Assembly (NCBI GenBank): GCA_028752905.1
Contig: JAQNBH010000011.1
Span: 6,952,125 to 7,016,124, forward strand
Length of the DNA stretch: 64,000 bases
Reading direction: 5' to 3'
Origin: Cladorhizidae sp. MBARI D1340-BT2
Lineage: Eukaryota > Porifera > Demospongiae > Poecilosclerida > Cladorhizidae
Of the stretch, positions 53,046 through 63,725 are shown piece after piece. Every line of letters starts with the position of its first letter. Position 1 is the first letter of the stretch. The notes under the pieces were generated by a model. The model saw only the letters and a program-made list of their open reading frames with translations, made no database searches and was not told the DNA's origin. Both the position numbers and the translations under genes were made by a program.

Positions 53046-56000
53046 GTGAGATTATTAAACCAGTCAGCAAAATTTTAATCTGTATTATAAATTAGCTACA
53101 TAGAGACTCCATCTTAGCTTTAGCCTGAGTGTGCTACAATGGCTGTGTCTAATTAGCTATACATTTGTTTAACCTTTATTTCCACTCAGAAAAGTCAATT
53201 TGGCGAGGAGAACATTGTTCCACTCCACAAGACCTTCCATCCTTTCATGTTGTCATGGTTCCCAGTGGTCACGTGATCAAGGAGAACGGGTCGGAACTTA
53301 CCCTCACCTGCAACCTGCCAGACCATGCCTCTTTTGCTCAAGACATTTTGTTGCAGTTTGCATGGGAGTTCAAAGGAACCTTCAAAACATCCAATGAAAG
53401 CACGCGCTCCATAGTGGTCACTGAAGAGACCGAAGGGAGGTACCGCTGCGGTGCGACTGCGAGCATTGTGGGAGGCAGAAAGGCCATGCCTCCCGTCACC
53501 AGCATCAGCAGCAGCATTCTGGTGGAACTACCAAGTAAGTTGCAGTGTTTGTGGTTTAAGAGGGTTTCGTTAAACACACTCTGCATTTACATAGTCGTGT
53601 ACACAGTCGGAACTTATGTAAATATCAAGCTGACTTTACCTTGATGGATGTTCAACTGTCAGTCAGTGGTCGTTGATTTCCCCACTTGGTCCTTGGACTT
53701 GTAGAATAATTGGATATTTGCACCTTTTCATTAATCGCCATTTTAAATTCCATCCCTGCCCCAAGAGAAAGCTGCACTCTGTTCTCACCAGCACGCTCTG
53801 CGGCGAATCACATCAGAAGCAAGAGGCAAACTACAAGCTTTGCATGCATACAAATTACAGAACTCAATAATAGCACTTCCCATAAGACTCTATAGACCTG
53901 TATCATAGCCCTATAAAGAAATAGAGACATTGTAATATATATATAGAGAGAGAGAGACAATTTTGCAATTCTGAACTCTTGCAAGAAGACAGTTTAAACT
54001 CGCTCGGGATAAGTCTTGTTTCTGTTGGGTTTAATTTTTAATTTTTAATATAATTATTATACATGCCATTCATCATCCAGCTACATCCCAGGCCTTTTCT
54101 TGGTAAGTAGGACCTGCTGTGAACTCCTGGAAAAATCAGCTTTGTTGGTGACCAGATCTGTAGTATAGTGTGTCTCTCTGGAGTAATGTGGGGTGGTCTA
54201 GGGAAGTCGAGTGGAGTGTGTGTGGATTCGTGGCTGCTACCTGTGATAAAATTTAATATCGTGGAGTACACATCCTGTATCGGCTAGACTCCTCCTCTGA
54301 AAATTAGATGTGTAATAAGTATTAATTGTACCAAATGCATTAAATAAATGTTGGCAAATCGATGACTTGCAGCTTCTTTGGCATCTGCTGATGTTTGGTC
54401 TGTGGAGTATTCCTGTTTGCCAAGTCCTTGGTGAGGGCTGCAGCTGGTCCTACATGAGTACAGCCAACCATTGCAACTAAGTAGGGCATGTGCTGATTTG
54501 TGCAGTGTGGAACAAGAAGTGTTTAAATGATGGAGTCCCAGAGACTCGGTTGGACTTTGCAGAACTAGGACTTAGACAAGATGTTGCTGCAATAGTGAGC
54601 TCTCCACCACTCAACTGTAATACATAGCAACAGTAGCAAAAACAAATAACAACAACAACAATAACAACAACAACAACAATAATTTGGAAAAGCAAAAATG
54701 ATAACAAGCAACTATAATTGCTTGATTACAATGACCCTTGATTACAATGACCTTAATAATCAACTTGAATTTTACTCTCTGGACCTTCCTGATGAAGGCT
54801 AGAGCATCTAGTCATTATTCCTCATGAAGGCTAGAGCATCTAGTCATTATTCCCGATGAAGGCTGGAGCATCTAGTCATTATTCCTGATGAAGGCTAGAG
54901 CATCTAGTCATTATTCCTGATGAAGGCTAGAGCATCTAGTCATTATTCCTGATGAAGGCTAGAGCATCTAGTCATTATTCCTGATGAAGGCTAGAGCATC
55001 TAGTCGTTATTCCTGATGAAGGCTAGAGCATCTAGTTGAAACATTAGAGAGAGCAAAATTCACGTTGATTATTGAGACGGTGATTGTAATTCTGTGTCAA
55101 CTGAGAGTTCGTTGAGAGTGTATAATTATTTGGATTAACTTGTCAAAAAAAGAGAAGTGAGCTAGTTGGACTACACCACAGTAGTTGAAATGGTAAAGGG
55201 TCATCCAACAGGTTGGGGACCAGTAGAGATGTCAATACGTACTCTTACCAAACTCTCAGTTGACATAAAAAAATTACAGTGACCTCAAAGTCAATAATCA
55301 ACAGTCTCTAAGTAAGAGAGAAGTTGATGATTGAGGCCATTATAGTGCTTGTTTTTCAATAAATAAATAAACATTTTTGTTCTCGTGTGAAAATGCAGTG
55401 TCAGTTTCCCAGAGACATGTTAACAACTGCTACTTGGAGTCTGCCTATGTAACGCACTAAGTACCACTTACTCCAGCACTTATACTGGGCCACACTCGCT
55501 AGAGACGTCAGGGAGGCGTGAAAATCGTGCCCATAATGTCAGAAGGCTGTGAGAAGACCCAGCAGCAAGGCACTGTTGATCCCCCTTCCCATCATGGCAG
55601 AGCCCTTCGCCAGGGTAGCTATTGATATGGTTGGGCCATTGACAAGAACTAGTGCTTCTCTTCTCTGTGTCCATGCCATAACCACTGTAGCAAGCCACGG
55701 ACGCTTCTCTCTCTCTCCCTTGCTTTCATTGCTGCCAATGCAGAAACTTTTATTTAATGTGGGTTTTTGCCGCAAGTCTTTGTTGTGGTAGAGTGGGGCT
55801 CACTTGTGTGGATACCAGGCTCTTTAAAGGTTACATTCCCGTGGGTGCATCGTAAACCCCTGCATTTTACCACTGTGTTTCCCCCCATCGTTTCCCACAG
55901 AAACTGGTCCCAATATTTATCAACAGAAAAGAAAACAAAAAACCATCTTCTTGCCCACAGAAACATAGCCCCCAGTGCCCACAGAAACAACGTTTTTTAC

Positions 56001-59000
56001 TTTCAAATTACCGCACTTGCAGAATCCATTATGCATTTGCGACAGTTACATATCCAAGAAGCAAAATGCCAACACTGGCTCATGACACTGGAAACACCCA
56101 GGTAGATCTAATGCTAGTACTGGCTCATGACACTGGAAACACCAGGTAGATCTAATGCTAGCACTGGCTGGTGACACTGGAAACACCCAGGTAGATCTAA
56201 TGCTAGCACTGGCTGGTGACACTGGAAATACCCAGGTAGATCTAATGTTAGCATTGGCTCATGACACTGGAAACACCCAGGTAGATCTAATGCCAGCACT
56301 GGCTGGTGACACTGGAAACACCCAGGCAGATCTAATGCCAACACTGGCTCATGACACTGGAAACACCCAGGTAGATCTAATACTAGCACTAGCTCATGAC
56401 ACTGGAAACACCCAGGTAGATCTAATGCTAGCACTGGCTCACAACGCTGGAAACACCCAGGTAGATCTAATGTTAGCATTGGCTCATGACACTGGATACA
56501 CCCAGGTAGATCTAATGCTAGCACTGGCTGGTGACACTGGAAACACCCAGGTAGATCTAATGTTAGCACTGGCTGGTGACACTGGAAACACCCAGGTAGA
56601 TCTAATGCCAGCACTGGCTCATGACACTGGAAACACCCAGGTAGATCTAATGCCAGCACTGGCTCATGACACTGGAAACACCCAGGTAGATCTAATGCCA
56701 GCACTGGCTCATGACACTGGAAACACCCAGGTAGATCCAATACTAGCACTGGCTGGTGACACTGGAAACACCCAGGTAGATCTAATGCCAGCACTGGCTC
56801 ATGACACTGGAAACACCCAGGTAGATCTAATGCTAGCACTGGCTGGTGACACTGGAAACACCCAGGTAGATCTAATGCCAGCACTGGCTCATGACACTGG
56901 AAACACCCAGGTAGATCTAATGCCAGCACTGGCTCATGACACTGGAAACACCCAGGTAGATCTAATGCCAGCACTGGCTCATGACACTGGAAACACCCAG
57001 GTAGATCTAATGCTAGCACTGGCTGGTGACACTGGAAACACCAGGTAGATCTAATGTTAGCATTGGCTCATGACACTGGAAACACCCAGGTAGATCTAAT
57101 GCTAGCACTGGCTGGTGACACTGGAAACACCCAGGTAGATCTAATACTAGCACTGGCTGGTGACACTGGAAACGCCCAGGTAGATCTAATGCTAGCACTG
57201 GCTGGTGACACTGGAAACACCCAGGTAGATCTAATACTAGCACTGGCTGGTGACACTGGAAACACCCAGGTAGATCTAATACTAGCACTGGCTCATGACA
57301 CTGGAAACACCCAGGCAGATCTAATGCCAACACTGGCTCATGACACTGGAAACACCAGGTAGATCTAATGTTAGCATTGGCTCATGACACTGGAAACACC
57401 CAGGTAGATCTAATGCTAGCACTGGCTGGTGACACTGGAAACACCCAGGTAGATCTAATGTTAGCATTGGCTCATGACTCTGGAAACACCCAGGTAGATC
57501 TAATGCCAGCACTAGCTCATGACACTGGAAACACCAGGTAGATCTAATACTAGCACTGGCTGGTGACACTGGAAACACCCAGGCAGATCTAATGTTAGCA
57601 TTGGCTCATGACACTGGAAACACCCAGGCAGATCTAATGCCAACACTGGCTCATGACACTGGAAACACCAGGTAGATCTAATGTTAGCATTGGCTCATGA
57701 CACTGGAAACACCCAGGTAGATCTAATGCTAGCACTGGCTGGTGACACTGGAAACACCCAGGTAGATCTAATGTTAGCATTGGCTCATGACACTGGAAAC
57801 ACCCAGGTAGATCTAATGTTAGCACTGGCTGGTGACACTGGAAACACCCAGGTAGATCTAATGCTAGCACTGGCTGGTGACACTGGAAACACCTAATGCT
57901 AGCACTGGCTCATGACACTGGAAACATCCAGGTAGATCTAATGCTAGCATTGGGTGTTGTTCTGCTTTGAACCTGACAGGGAGAGCTCTAGCTGGCACCG
58001 CCCAGGGGGAGCCGGTGCTTCTAATGTTAACCTAATTTAAACATTGGTTTAAATAGCATAAGACATGTGATTCCCGAGAGAGGAAAAGGACATGGAAATC
58101 CTAGCTCTGTGCGAGGAGCATTTCTATGCCTTAAAACCAAAGGTATTATTGCATCATTATTTTTTATAGATGGTGAGGGTGGCTCTTAACCGATTGGACG
58201 CCGAATTTATTTGTGTTTTTTTGTAATTAATTTTTTTATTGTTTTTTAATTTTTTTATTTTAAATTAATTTTATTATTATTATTATTTTTAAATATAAAC
58301 TTCTCAAGCTGTTCATATCATTAGAATCGAAATACAGTAAGCTGGAGTTGGAATAAGCGTAAGCTCCATAGATGTAAGCTAATAAAAGTTATGCAGCGCT
58401 ACGTCGCTATTTATCCAACAAAACTTACTGCAAAGAGAGCCATCCAGGAGGAGCGCCTCCTTGCTCAAGAGCGAAGAAATTCAGAGTGATTCCTGGTAAG
58501 CATAGGTGTCTGTGCTGCTTTCCACCGAAGAAGAACTTCCAGAGACAATAGCAAAAGCCAGGAAGAGACAGTTTACGAAGGCAGTTGCGATCATCAGTTT
58601 TTTCCTTTAATTTTACTCGCTCTCCCTTTACAGCCGCAAGTAAAGTTTCAAACTATTAGAGCAGTCAAGTGGGCATGTGCATACTAAAAATGGGGCATAG
58701 TTCAAGTTATTCGATTTAACATAAAGAAACCTGGCAATGTCTGAGTTTGCACCGCATGTGCTACTTATGACGTTTAACCTGTTAATAGCTTGCGTGACAA
58801 CTGTTTGGCGAGTGCTGGAATAATACAGTATGCTGATTTTAACCCTTAAGTTTTGTTGCCAAATATAGTTGGTGGTTTGATGGAACTGAGAATCCCAAAC
58901 ACATGAAACATTAATAACCGGATTAATTACTGCATTAAATATTGTGTATTAATTACTGCGCATCGCTGCATTTACTGATGATTAATTACTGTGTATTGAT

Positions 59001-62000
59001 TACTACATTATTACCTCATTAATCAATTAATCACTGCCTTAATTACTGCAATAATTACTGTTTTAATTACGGCATTAATTACTGCATTAATTATGGTGTT
59101 AACCCGTTAATTACGGAGTTGAACATTGCAGTTAAACATTGCATTAATTAATTAATTAAATTAATTGATTAATTACTGCAATTAATCAATTACTGCATTA
59201 ATCACTGGAGTTAATTACTGCATTAATTAATTAATTACTGTATTAACTACTTAATTACCGTGTTAATTACTGCACATAAATTACTACACATAAATTACTG
59301 CACATTAATTACTGCATGTTTAATTAGTGTGCCTGAGCGAAGATGGGCGTGTGTTGGTATATTTCCCCCAATAGAATCACGAAGTTTCCACCTCTTTGCC
59401 TTGTTACCATATTATGTTGATGTTGCTGCTGCATTTTTCTGCCGCTAGAGTTTACAATGAACTGACTGTGAGGTGAACTATTATCTATAACAAAAAATCC
59501 TGCAGTTATGATTTTGGCTGGGTAGATTTTTCCCCCTCAAGCCACACCCAATCAAACTGCTTGAGCTCGCTGCCCACGGCAGGCACATGTATTATTGGCA
59601 TATAGTTCGCTGATTTGCAGTAGTCATTGCATCTATTGTAATTTTGCACATCGTTCTTCCATGACACAGGGATTGACGGACAGAGGCTAGATGCTACCAC
59701 GGCTACTCCAATCCACTCTTTGATCTCAAAGCAAGTGCCCCAGGGTGGGTTAGCAATTCTAGACTGCCAACCTCATATGAATGATCCTTTGCCGTCGAGC
59801 GCCACTGTGTCCTGGCTGAGGAACAAAGCCCCAATCTTGGGAAGCGACTCCAATCAGCGGCTACTGGACAAGTGGGCACTGCTCGTTCAAAATTTCTCTC
59901 TATTTAATGAGAAGGTTGTCGAGTACGAGTGCATCGTGGCCGGGCTTCGTCATTTCAACAGAGACTACAGCAGAAGGTTCTTACTTGGCCTTTCTGAAAG
60001 TAAGTGCACTAATTTAGAAGGAGCTGCAGTGAATTAACAAGCATAAACAATCTACCGTAGGTTTCCCTTAATTAAACTCTTAATGAACTCTCAGTTGACA
60101 TAATGACATTAAAATCACCTTCTCAATAATCAACTTCAAATTGTATTCACTCGACGTTTCGACTAGATGCTCTAGTCTTCATCAGGAATAATGACGATGA
60201 AGACTAGAGCATCTAGTCGAAACATCGAGTGAATACAATTTAAAGTTGATTATTGAGAAGGTGATTTTAATAGACAATCTAATTTGCTTGATGAAAGTCA
60301 AGTGTGAAGCTCACAAGAGTTCAACCTCTTTGAGGAGGAGGAAGGCACATGTTCATAAAAGTACTCTGTTCTATAGGCCATTATATGGGCATGGTCTGTG
60401 GGAGGAGTTATAGGCCATTATATGGGCATGGTATGTGGGAGGAGTTATAGGCCTTTATATGGCATGGTCTGTGGGAGGAGTTATAGGCCTTTATATGGGC
60501 ATGGTTTGTGGGAGGAGTTATAGGCCTTTATATGGCATGGTCTGTGGGAGGAGTTATAGGCCTTTATATGGCATGGTCTGTGGGAGGAGTTATAGGCCAT
60601 TATATGGCATGGTCTGTGGGAGGAGTTATAGGCCTTTATATGGGCATGGTCTGTGGGAGGAGTTATAGGCCTTTATATGGCATGGTCTGTGGGAGGAGTT
60701 ATAGGCCTTTATATGGGCATGGTCTGTGGGAGGAGTTATAGGCCTTTATATGGGCATGGTCTGTGGGAGGAGTTATAGGCCTTTATATGGCATGGTCTGT
60801 GGGAGGAGTTATAGGCCTTTATATGGGCATGGTCTGTGGGAGGAGTTATAGGCCATTATATGGCATGGTCTGTGGGAGGAGTTATATGGCATGGTCTGTG
60901 GGAGGAGTTATAGGCCTTTATATGGGCATGGTCTGTGGGAGGGGTTATAGGCCTTTATATGGGCAGAGTTTGTGGGAGGAGTCAATATGCAGATATGTGC
61001 CTATTACAAATTCTAATAATAATCCTGCACTGAGACAACTTGGTTGGGCTGGTACTCAGGTGAATAATAATAAATAATAACAGGTTAATTAAGAAACAAT
61101 TAATAATTAAATAATAACAGAAACAATTAAATAATAACAGGTTAACAATTAAATAATTAAATAGCAACATGTTAATTAATAAACAGGTTAATTAATAAAC
61201 AATTAAATAATTAAATAATAATATAGGGTTTAATTAATAAACAATTAAATAATTAAACAATAAAAAATAAAAAACAGGTTAATGAATAAACAATTAAATA
61301 ATTAAACAATAAAAAATAATAACAGGTTAATGAATAAACAATTAAATAATTAAATAATAATAAAGGGTTTAATTAATAAACAATTAAATAATTAAACAAT
61401 AAAATAAATAATAGGTTAATTAATAGACAATTAAATAATTAAATGATAAATGAGATGTAGAGGTAAATTAAGCGATTTATGGGATAGTAAATTACCCAAG
61501 GCTGAGATTAAAGACCCTTATTGAAATTATAACCAGAAAATGGTTTATCATTATTTACTGTGATTGATTTTAAAATAAAAAGACAAACAGATTTAACCCC
61601 CTAATAATTAAAAGACCCTAATAATTAAAAGACTAACAAAGTTCAAAGTTCAGCTTATTGTGTGTTTTCCTACATTAAATTTACTGGCAGACTAATGAGA
61701 TTCACGACGATGTATTTTAAGCTGATCCAGTGACAGCATTAGTCACTCGTGTCAAGGGAATTGACTCATGATATTTTTTGTCTTCATCACAAATATTATA
61801 TCCTTTTTCTGAGTGTGATCTGTAATTATTCCTAGTGTTGTATTTAAACGACTGCATGCCCTCTGGCATAGCTGCATAATTACATGCCCTCTGGCATAGC
61901 TGCATAATTGCATGCCCTCTGGCATAGCTGCATAATTGCATGCCCTCTGGCATGGCTGCACACTTGGTGATTAATGTTACAAGACATTTTGCCCGTGCTT

Positions 62001-62288
62001 TTATTGTTAACACAGACTCCACCTACACATCTTCGTCCCAGCTTCCATCAGATCAGATTGTGGTGGAAGGTGCAAAGGTCACTTTCACTTGCTTCCTAAA
62101 TTCAATTTCTCATGCCACGTGGTGGAAGGACGGAACAGAACTTGACTACCAGGGACTTCGTTTCGACGGCTCTGCTGGACCAATCAGCGAGATTCTTGTC
62201 ATTGATGAAGTTTTGGTTGATGACGGTGGCGAGTATGCATGTGTTGGTGGGAGTGGAGAGCAACACAATGCCACGTTGACAGTTGTAG
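52922..62288 (+). CDS. Immunoglobulin-superfamily protein, 5' part (signal peptide and three Ig domains)
   Basis: A secreted or cell-surface protein by inference. Exons are 52922-53045 (signal peptide), 53190-53534 (Ig1), 59670-59999 (Ig2) and 62016-62288 (Ig3). Each junction is GT-AG and every intron is phase 1, the classic arrangement for shuffled extracellular modules. Each Ig exon has the Cys, Trp and Tyr-x-Cys framework. The gene continues beyond 64000, since the last donor is good and no transmembrane segment or kinase has yet appeared, so receptor, adhesion or soluble type cannot be decided. Introns are filled with minisatellites. Confidence 0.82.
53190..53534 (+). CDS. Ig gene exon 2, first Ig domain
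   Basis: Acceptor TTTCCACTCAG at 53189 and donor CCAA|GTAAGT at 53535; 345 bp, phase 1-1. Ig framework: ENGSELTLTCNLPDH gives the first Cys, LLQFAWEFKG the Trp, and ETEGRYRCGATAS the second Cys. N-glycosylation sequons are at Asn-Gly-Ser and Asn-Glu-Ser. Confidence 0.88.
53535..54720 (+). other. Ig gene intron, left part
   Basis: Short GA and AAC microsatellites (about 53945 and 54650-54690). No coding segment supported. Confidence 0.5.
54721..55110 (+). repeat. Foldback repeat with eight tandem hammerhead-like hairpins
   Basis: The left arm (about 54727-54785) is the inverted tail of the foldback family; the right arm is about 55035-55110. Between them, 54788-55043 holds eight 32-bp units: CTGATGA, A, GGCTAG, AGCAT, CTAGTC, ATTATTC. 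In seven units GAAAC is replaced by ATTATT; only the last has TTGAAAC. Stem II pairing is preserved in almost every unit. Confidence 0.88.
55111..55469. repeat. Spacer with a decayed foldback-family copy
   Basis: About 55245-55350 repeats CTCTCAGTTGACATAA, then a diverged arm and inverse (AATAATCAAC and GTTGATGATTGAGG), without the hairpin core. The rest is AT-rich. Confidence 0.55.
55470..55745 (+). pseudogene. Ty3/Gypsy integrase fragment
   Basis: One frame, broken by two stops, reads YWATLARDVREA, CQKAVRRPSS and then LLIPLPIMAEPFARVAIDMV followed by GPL. This is the end of the zinc-binding domain, where the two Cys codons are expected near the stops, and the start of the catalytic core with the first Asp (Ile-Asp-Met-Val-Gly-Pro-Leu). 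It stops after about 55 residues of the core. No other Gypsy parts seen. Confidence 0.72.
55746..56060. other. Spacer between Gypsy fragment and minisatellite
   Basis: Contains CCCACAGAAAC direct repeats (about 55895, 55953 and 55977); nothing else recognised. Confidence 0.45.
56070..57955. repeat. 45-bp minisatellite, about 42 units
   Basis: The unit holds CTGGCTCATGACACTGG (alternating with CTGGCTGGTGACACTGG), AAACACCCAGGTAGATCTAA and TGCTAGCA. The plus strand would code for ALAHDTGNTQVDLML repeats and the minus strand for LALDLPGCFQCHEPV repeats; I regard both as artefacts of a period divisible by three. Units of 44 bp (CACCAGG for CACCCAGG) break the frames at several points. It lies within the Ig1-Ig2 intron. 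Confidence 0.95.
57956..59669 (+). other. Ig gene intron, right part, with AT-rich tandem sequence
   Basis: 58900-59340 is an irregular array of TTAATTACTGCA-type words of 10 to 14 bp. 58230-58290 is T-rich. No coding segment is supported before the Ig2 exon. Confidence 0.6.
59670..59999 (+). CDS. Ig gene exon 3, second Ig domain
   Basis: Acceptor CATGACACAG at 59669 and donor GAAA|GTAAGT at 60000; 330 bp, phase 1-1. Framework: GGLAILDCQPHM, SSATVSWLRNKAPIL and NEKVVEYECIVAG. An N-glycosylation sequon is present in VQNFSLF. About 6.1 kb of repeat-filled intron separates it from Ig1. Confidence 0.86.
60063..60275. repeat. Near-perfect palindrome of the foldback family
   Basis: Left arm about 60103-60191 (minus-oriented copy), right arm about 60193-60273 (plus-oriented copy). 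Both carry the hairpin GACTAG-AGCAT-CTAGTC and the tail with TTGATTATTGAGAAGGTGAT. The arms are nearly identical, so the DNA could extrude as a cruciform. The right copy lacks the CT of CTGATGA and has ATC in place of GTC. Confidence 0.88.
60146..60191 (-). ncRNA. Candidate type I hammerhead ribozyme core, intact copy 2
   Basis: Same words in the same order as the copy at 25088-25133, including stem I TTATTC with GAGTGA, CTGATGA, extra A, a perfect 6-bp stem II, GAAAC and GTC. Same reservations: no closed stem III and one extra A. It lies in the Ig2-Ig3 intron, antisense to the gene. Confidence 0.45.
60370..60985. repeat. 36-37-bp minisatellite, about 17 units
   Basis: Unit: GGCATGGTCTGTGGGAGGAG followed by TTATAGGCCTTTATATG, with 36- and 37-bp forms intermixed (one or two extra G before CATGG). 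Poly-peptide open frames here are artefacts. Confidence 0.93.
61045..61450. repeat. AT-rich irregular tandem tract
   Basis: Irregular repeats of AACAATTAAATAATTAAA and AACAGGTTAATTAATAAAC-type words; part of the Ig2-Ig3 intron. Confidence 0.85.
61451..62015 (+). repeat. Ig intron end with 28-bp repeat
   Basis: About 61853-61962 contains four units of ATGCCCTCTGGCATAGCTGC followed by ATAATTGC. ATGCCCTCTGGCAT is a hairpin-like inverted sequence in itself. The rest shows nothing recognisable. Confidence 0.85.
62016..62288 (+). CDS. Ig gene exon 4, third Ig domain
   Basis: Acceptor TTGTTAACACAG at 62015 and donor GTAG|GTATGT at 62289; 273 bp, phase 1-1. Framework: EGAKVTFTCFLNS, HATWWKDGTELD and DDGGEYACVGGSG, then HNATLTVVG as the last strand. 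A good I-set or C2-type domain. It is immediately followed by minisatellite in the next intron. Confidence 0.9.
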
Positions 62289-62960
62289 GTATGTAGTAGA
62301 AGCAACAACCTTAACAGTAGGAATGTGAATATACGTTGAAGCATCATCCTTAATACTAGCAACATGAACATATGTTGAAGCAACATCCTTCATGAACATG
62401 TTGAAGCAACATCCTTAACACTAGCAACATGAACTTAAGTTGAAGCAACATCCTTAATACTAGCAACATGAACATGTTGAAGCAACATGTGAATATACGT
62501 TTAAGTAATACTAGCAACATGAACATACATGTATGTTGAAGAAACATCCTTAACAACGTAAACATGTTGAAGCAACATCCTTTAACATGTACATGTTGAA
62601 GCAACATCCTTAACACTAGCAACATGAACATATGTTGAAGCAACATGTGAATATGTTGAAGAAACATCCTTAACGATGTGAACATGTTGAAGCGGCATCC
62701 TTAACACTAGCAACATGTTGAAGCAACATCCTTAACTCTAGCAACATGAATCTAGCAACATGAATATGTCGAAGAAACATCCTTAACAACATGAACATAT
62801 GTTGGAGCAACATGGACATATGTTGAAGCAACATCCTTAACACTAGCAACATGAACATATGTTGAAGGAACATTCTTAACACTAGCAACATGAACATGTG
62901 CTGAAGCAACATCCTTAACAGTTCCAACATTAAACATGAACACATGTAGAAGCAACAGCC
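62289..62960. repeat. About 39-bp irregular minisatellite
   Basis: Units combine GAAGCAACATCCTTAACACT, AGCAACATGAACATATGTT and shortened forms. Many deletions give units of 18 to 40 bp. It starts directly after the Ig3 donor site. Confidence 0.9.
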
Positions 62961-63009
62961 ACAACTACTGCAACACCATAGCAGCGACACATCAACCAGC
63001 TATGCTAAA

Positions 63010-63415
63010 TGGGTGCCAGATCATGATGGCATCAGTGTTGTCACAGATACTATGATAGCATCAGTGTTGTCACAGATTCATGATCACATCAGTGTTGTCA
63101 CAGATTCTATGATGGCTATGATAGCGTCAGTGTTGTCACAGACACTATGATAGCATCAGTGTTGTCACAGATTCCATGAGTGTTGTCACAGATTCTATGG
63201 TGTTGTCACAGATTCTATGATAGCATCAGTGTTGTCACAGATACCATGATAGCATCAGTGTTGTCACAGATACCATGATAGCATCAGTGTTGTCACAGAT
63301 TCTATGATAGCATCAGTGTTGTCACAGATACCATGATAGCATCAGTGTTGTCACAGATTCCATGATAGCATCAGTGTTGTCACAGATTCTATGATAGCAT
63401 CAATGTTGTCAGATT
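63010..63415. repeat. 29-30-bp minisatellite
   Basis: Units hold ATAGCATCAGTGTTGTCACA and GATTCTATG or GATACCATG; about 13 units, some truncated. Confidence 0.92.
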
Positions 63416-63439
63416 GCACTGTTAGATTGCTCTAACCAT

Positions 63440-63725
63440 TGCCTAACCCTAACCCTAGCCATCTCCCTGGCCATAACCCTAGCAATCTCCCTGGCCATAA
63501 CCCTAGCAATCTCCCTGGCCATAACCCTAGCAATCTCCCTGGCCATAACCCTAGCAATCTCCCTGGCCATAACCCTAGCAATCTCCCTGGCCATAACCCT
63601 AGCAATCTCCCTGGCCATAACCCTAGCAATCTCCCTGGCCATAACCCTAGCAATCTCCCTGGATGTAACCCTAGCAATCTCCCTGGCCATAACCCTAGCA
63701 ATCTCCCTGGCAGTAACCCTAACCA
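63440..63725. repeat. 24-bp minisatellite bounded by CCCTAA motifs
   Basis: About 11 units of ATAACCCTAGCAATCTCCCT plus GGCC. The left edge reads CCTAACCCTAACCCTAG, two full CCCTAA telomere-type repeats; the right edge has AACCCTAACCA. The open frames on both strands are artefacts of the 24-bp period. Confidence 0.93.

Noticed and set aside
56114..57896. 300-codon open frames on both strands of the 45-bp array
   Set aside because: Period divisible by three; single-base unit variants break frames without compensation; both strands equally open.
56070..57955. GGCTGGTGACACTGGAAACA in the 45-bp units as a hammerhead core
   Set aside because: CTGGTGA differs at an essential position from CTGATGA and only five bases separate it from GAAAC, too few for stem II.
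62289..63725. Spaced repeats as a CRISPR array
   Set aside because: Units are contiguous and degenerate, with no unique spacers, no cas genes and a eukaryotic setting.
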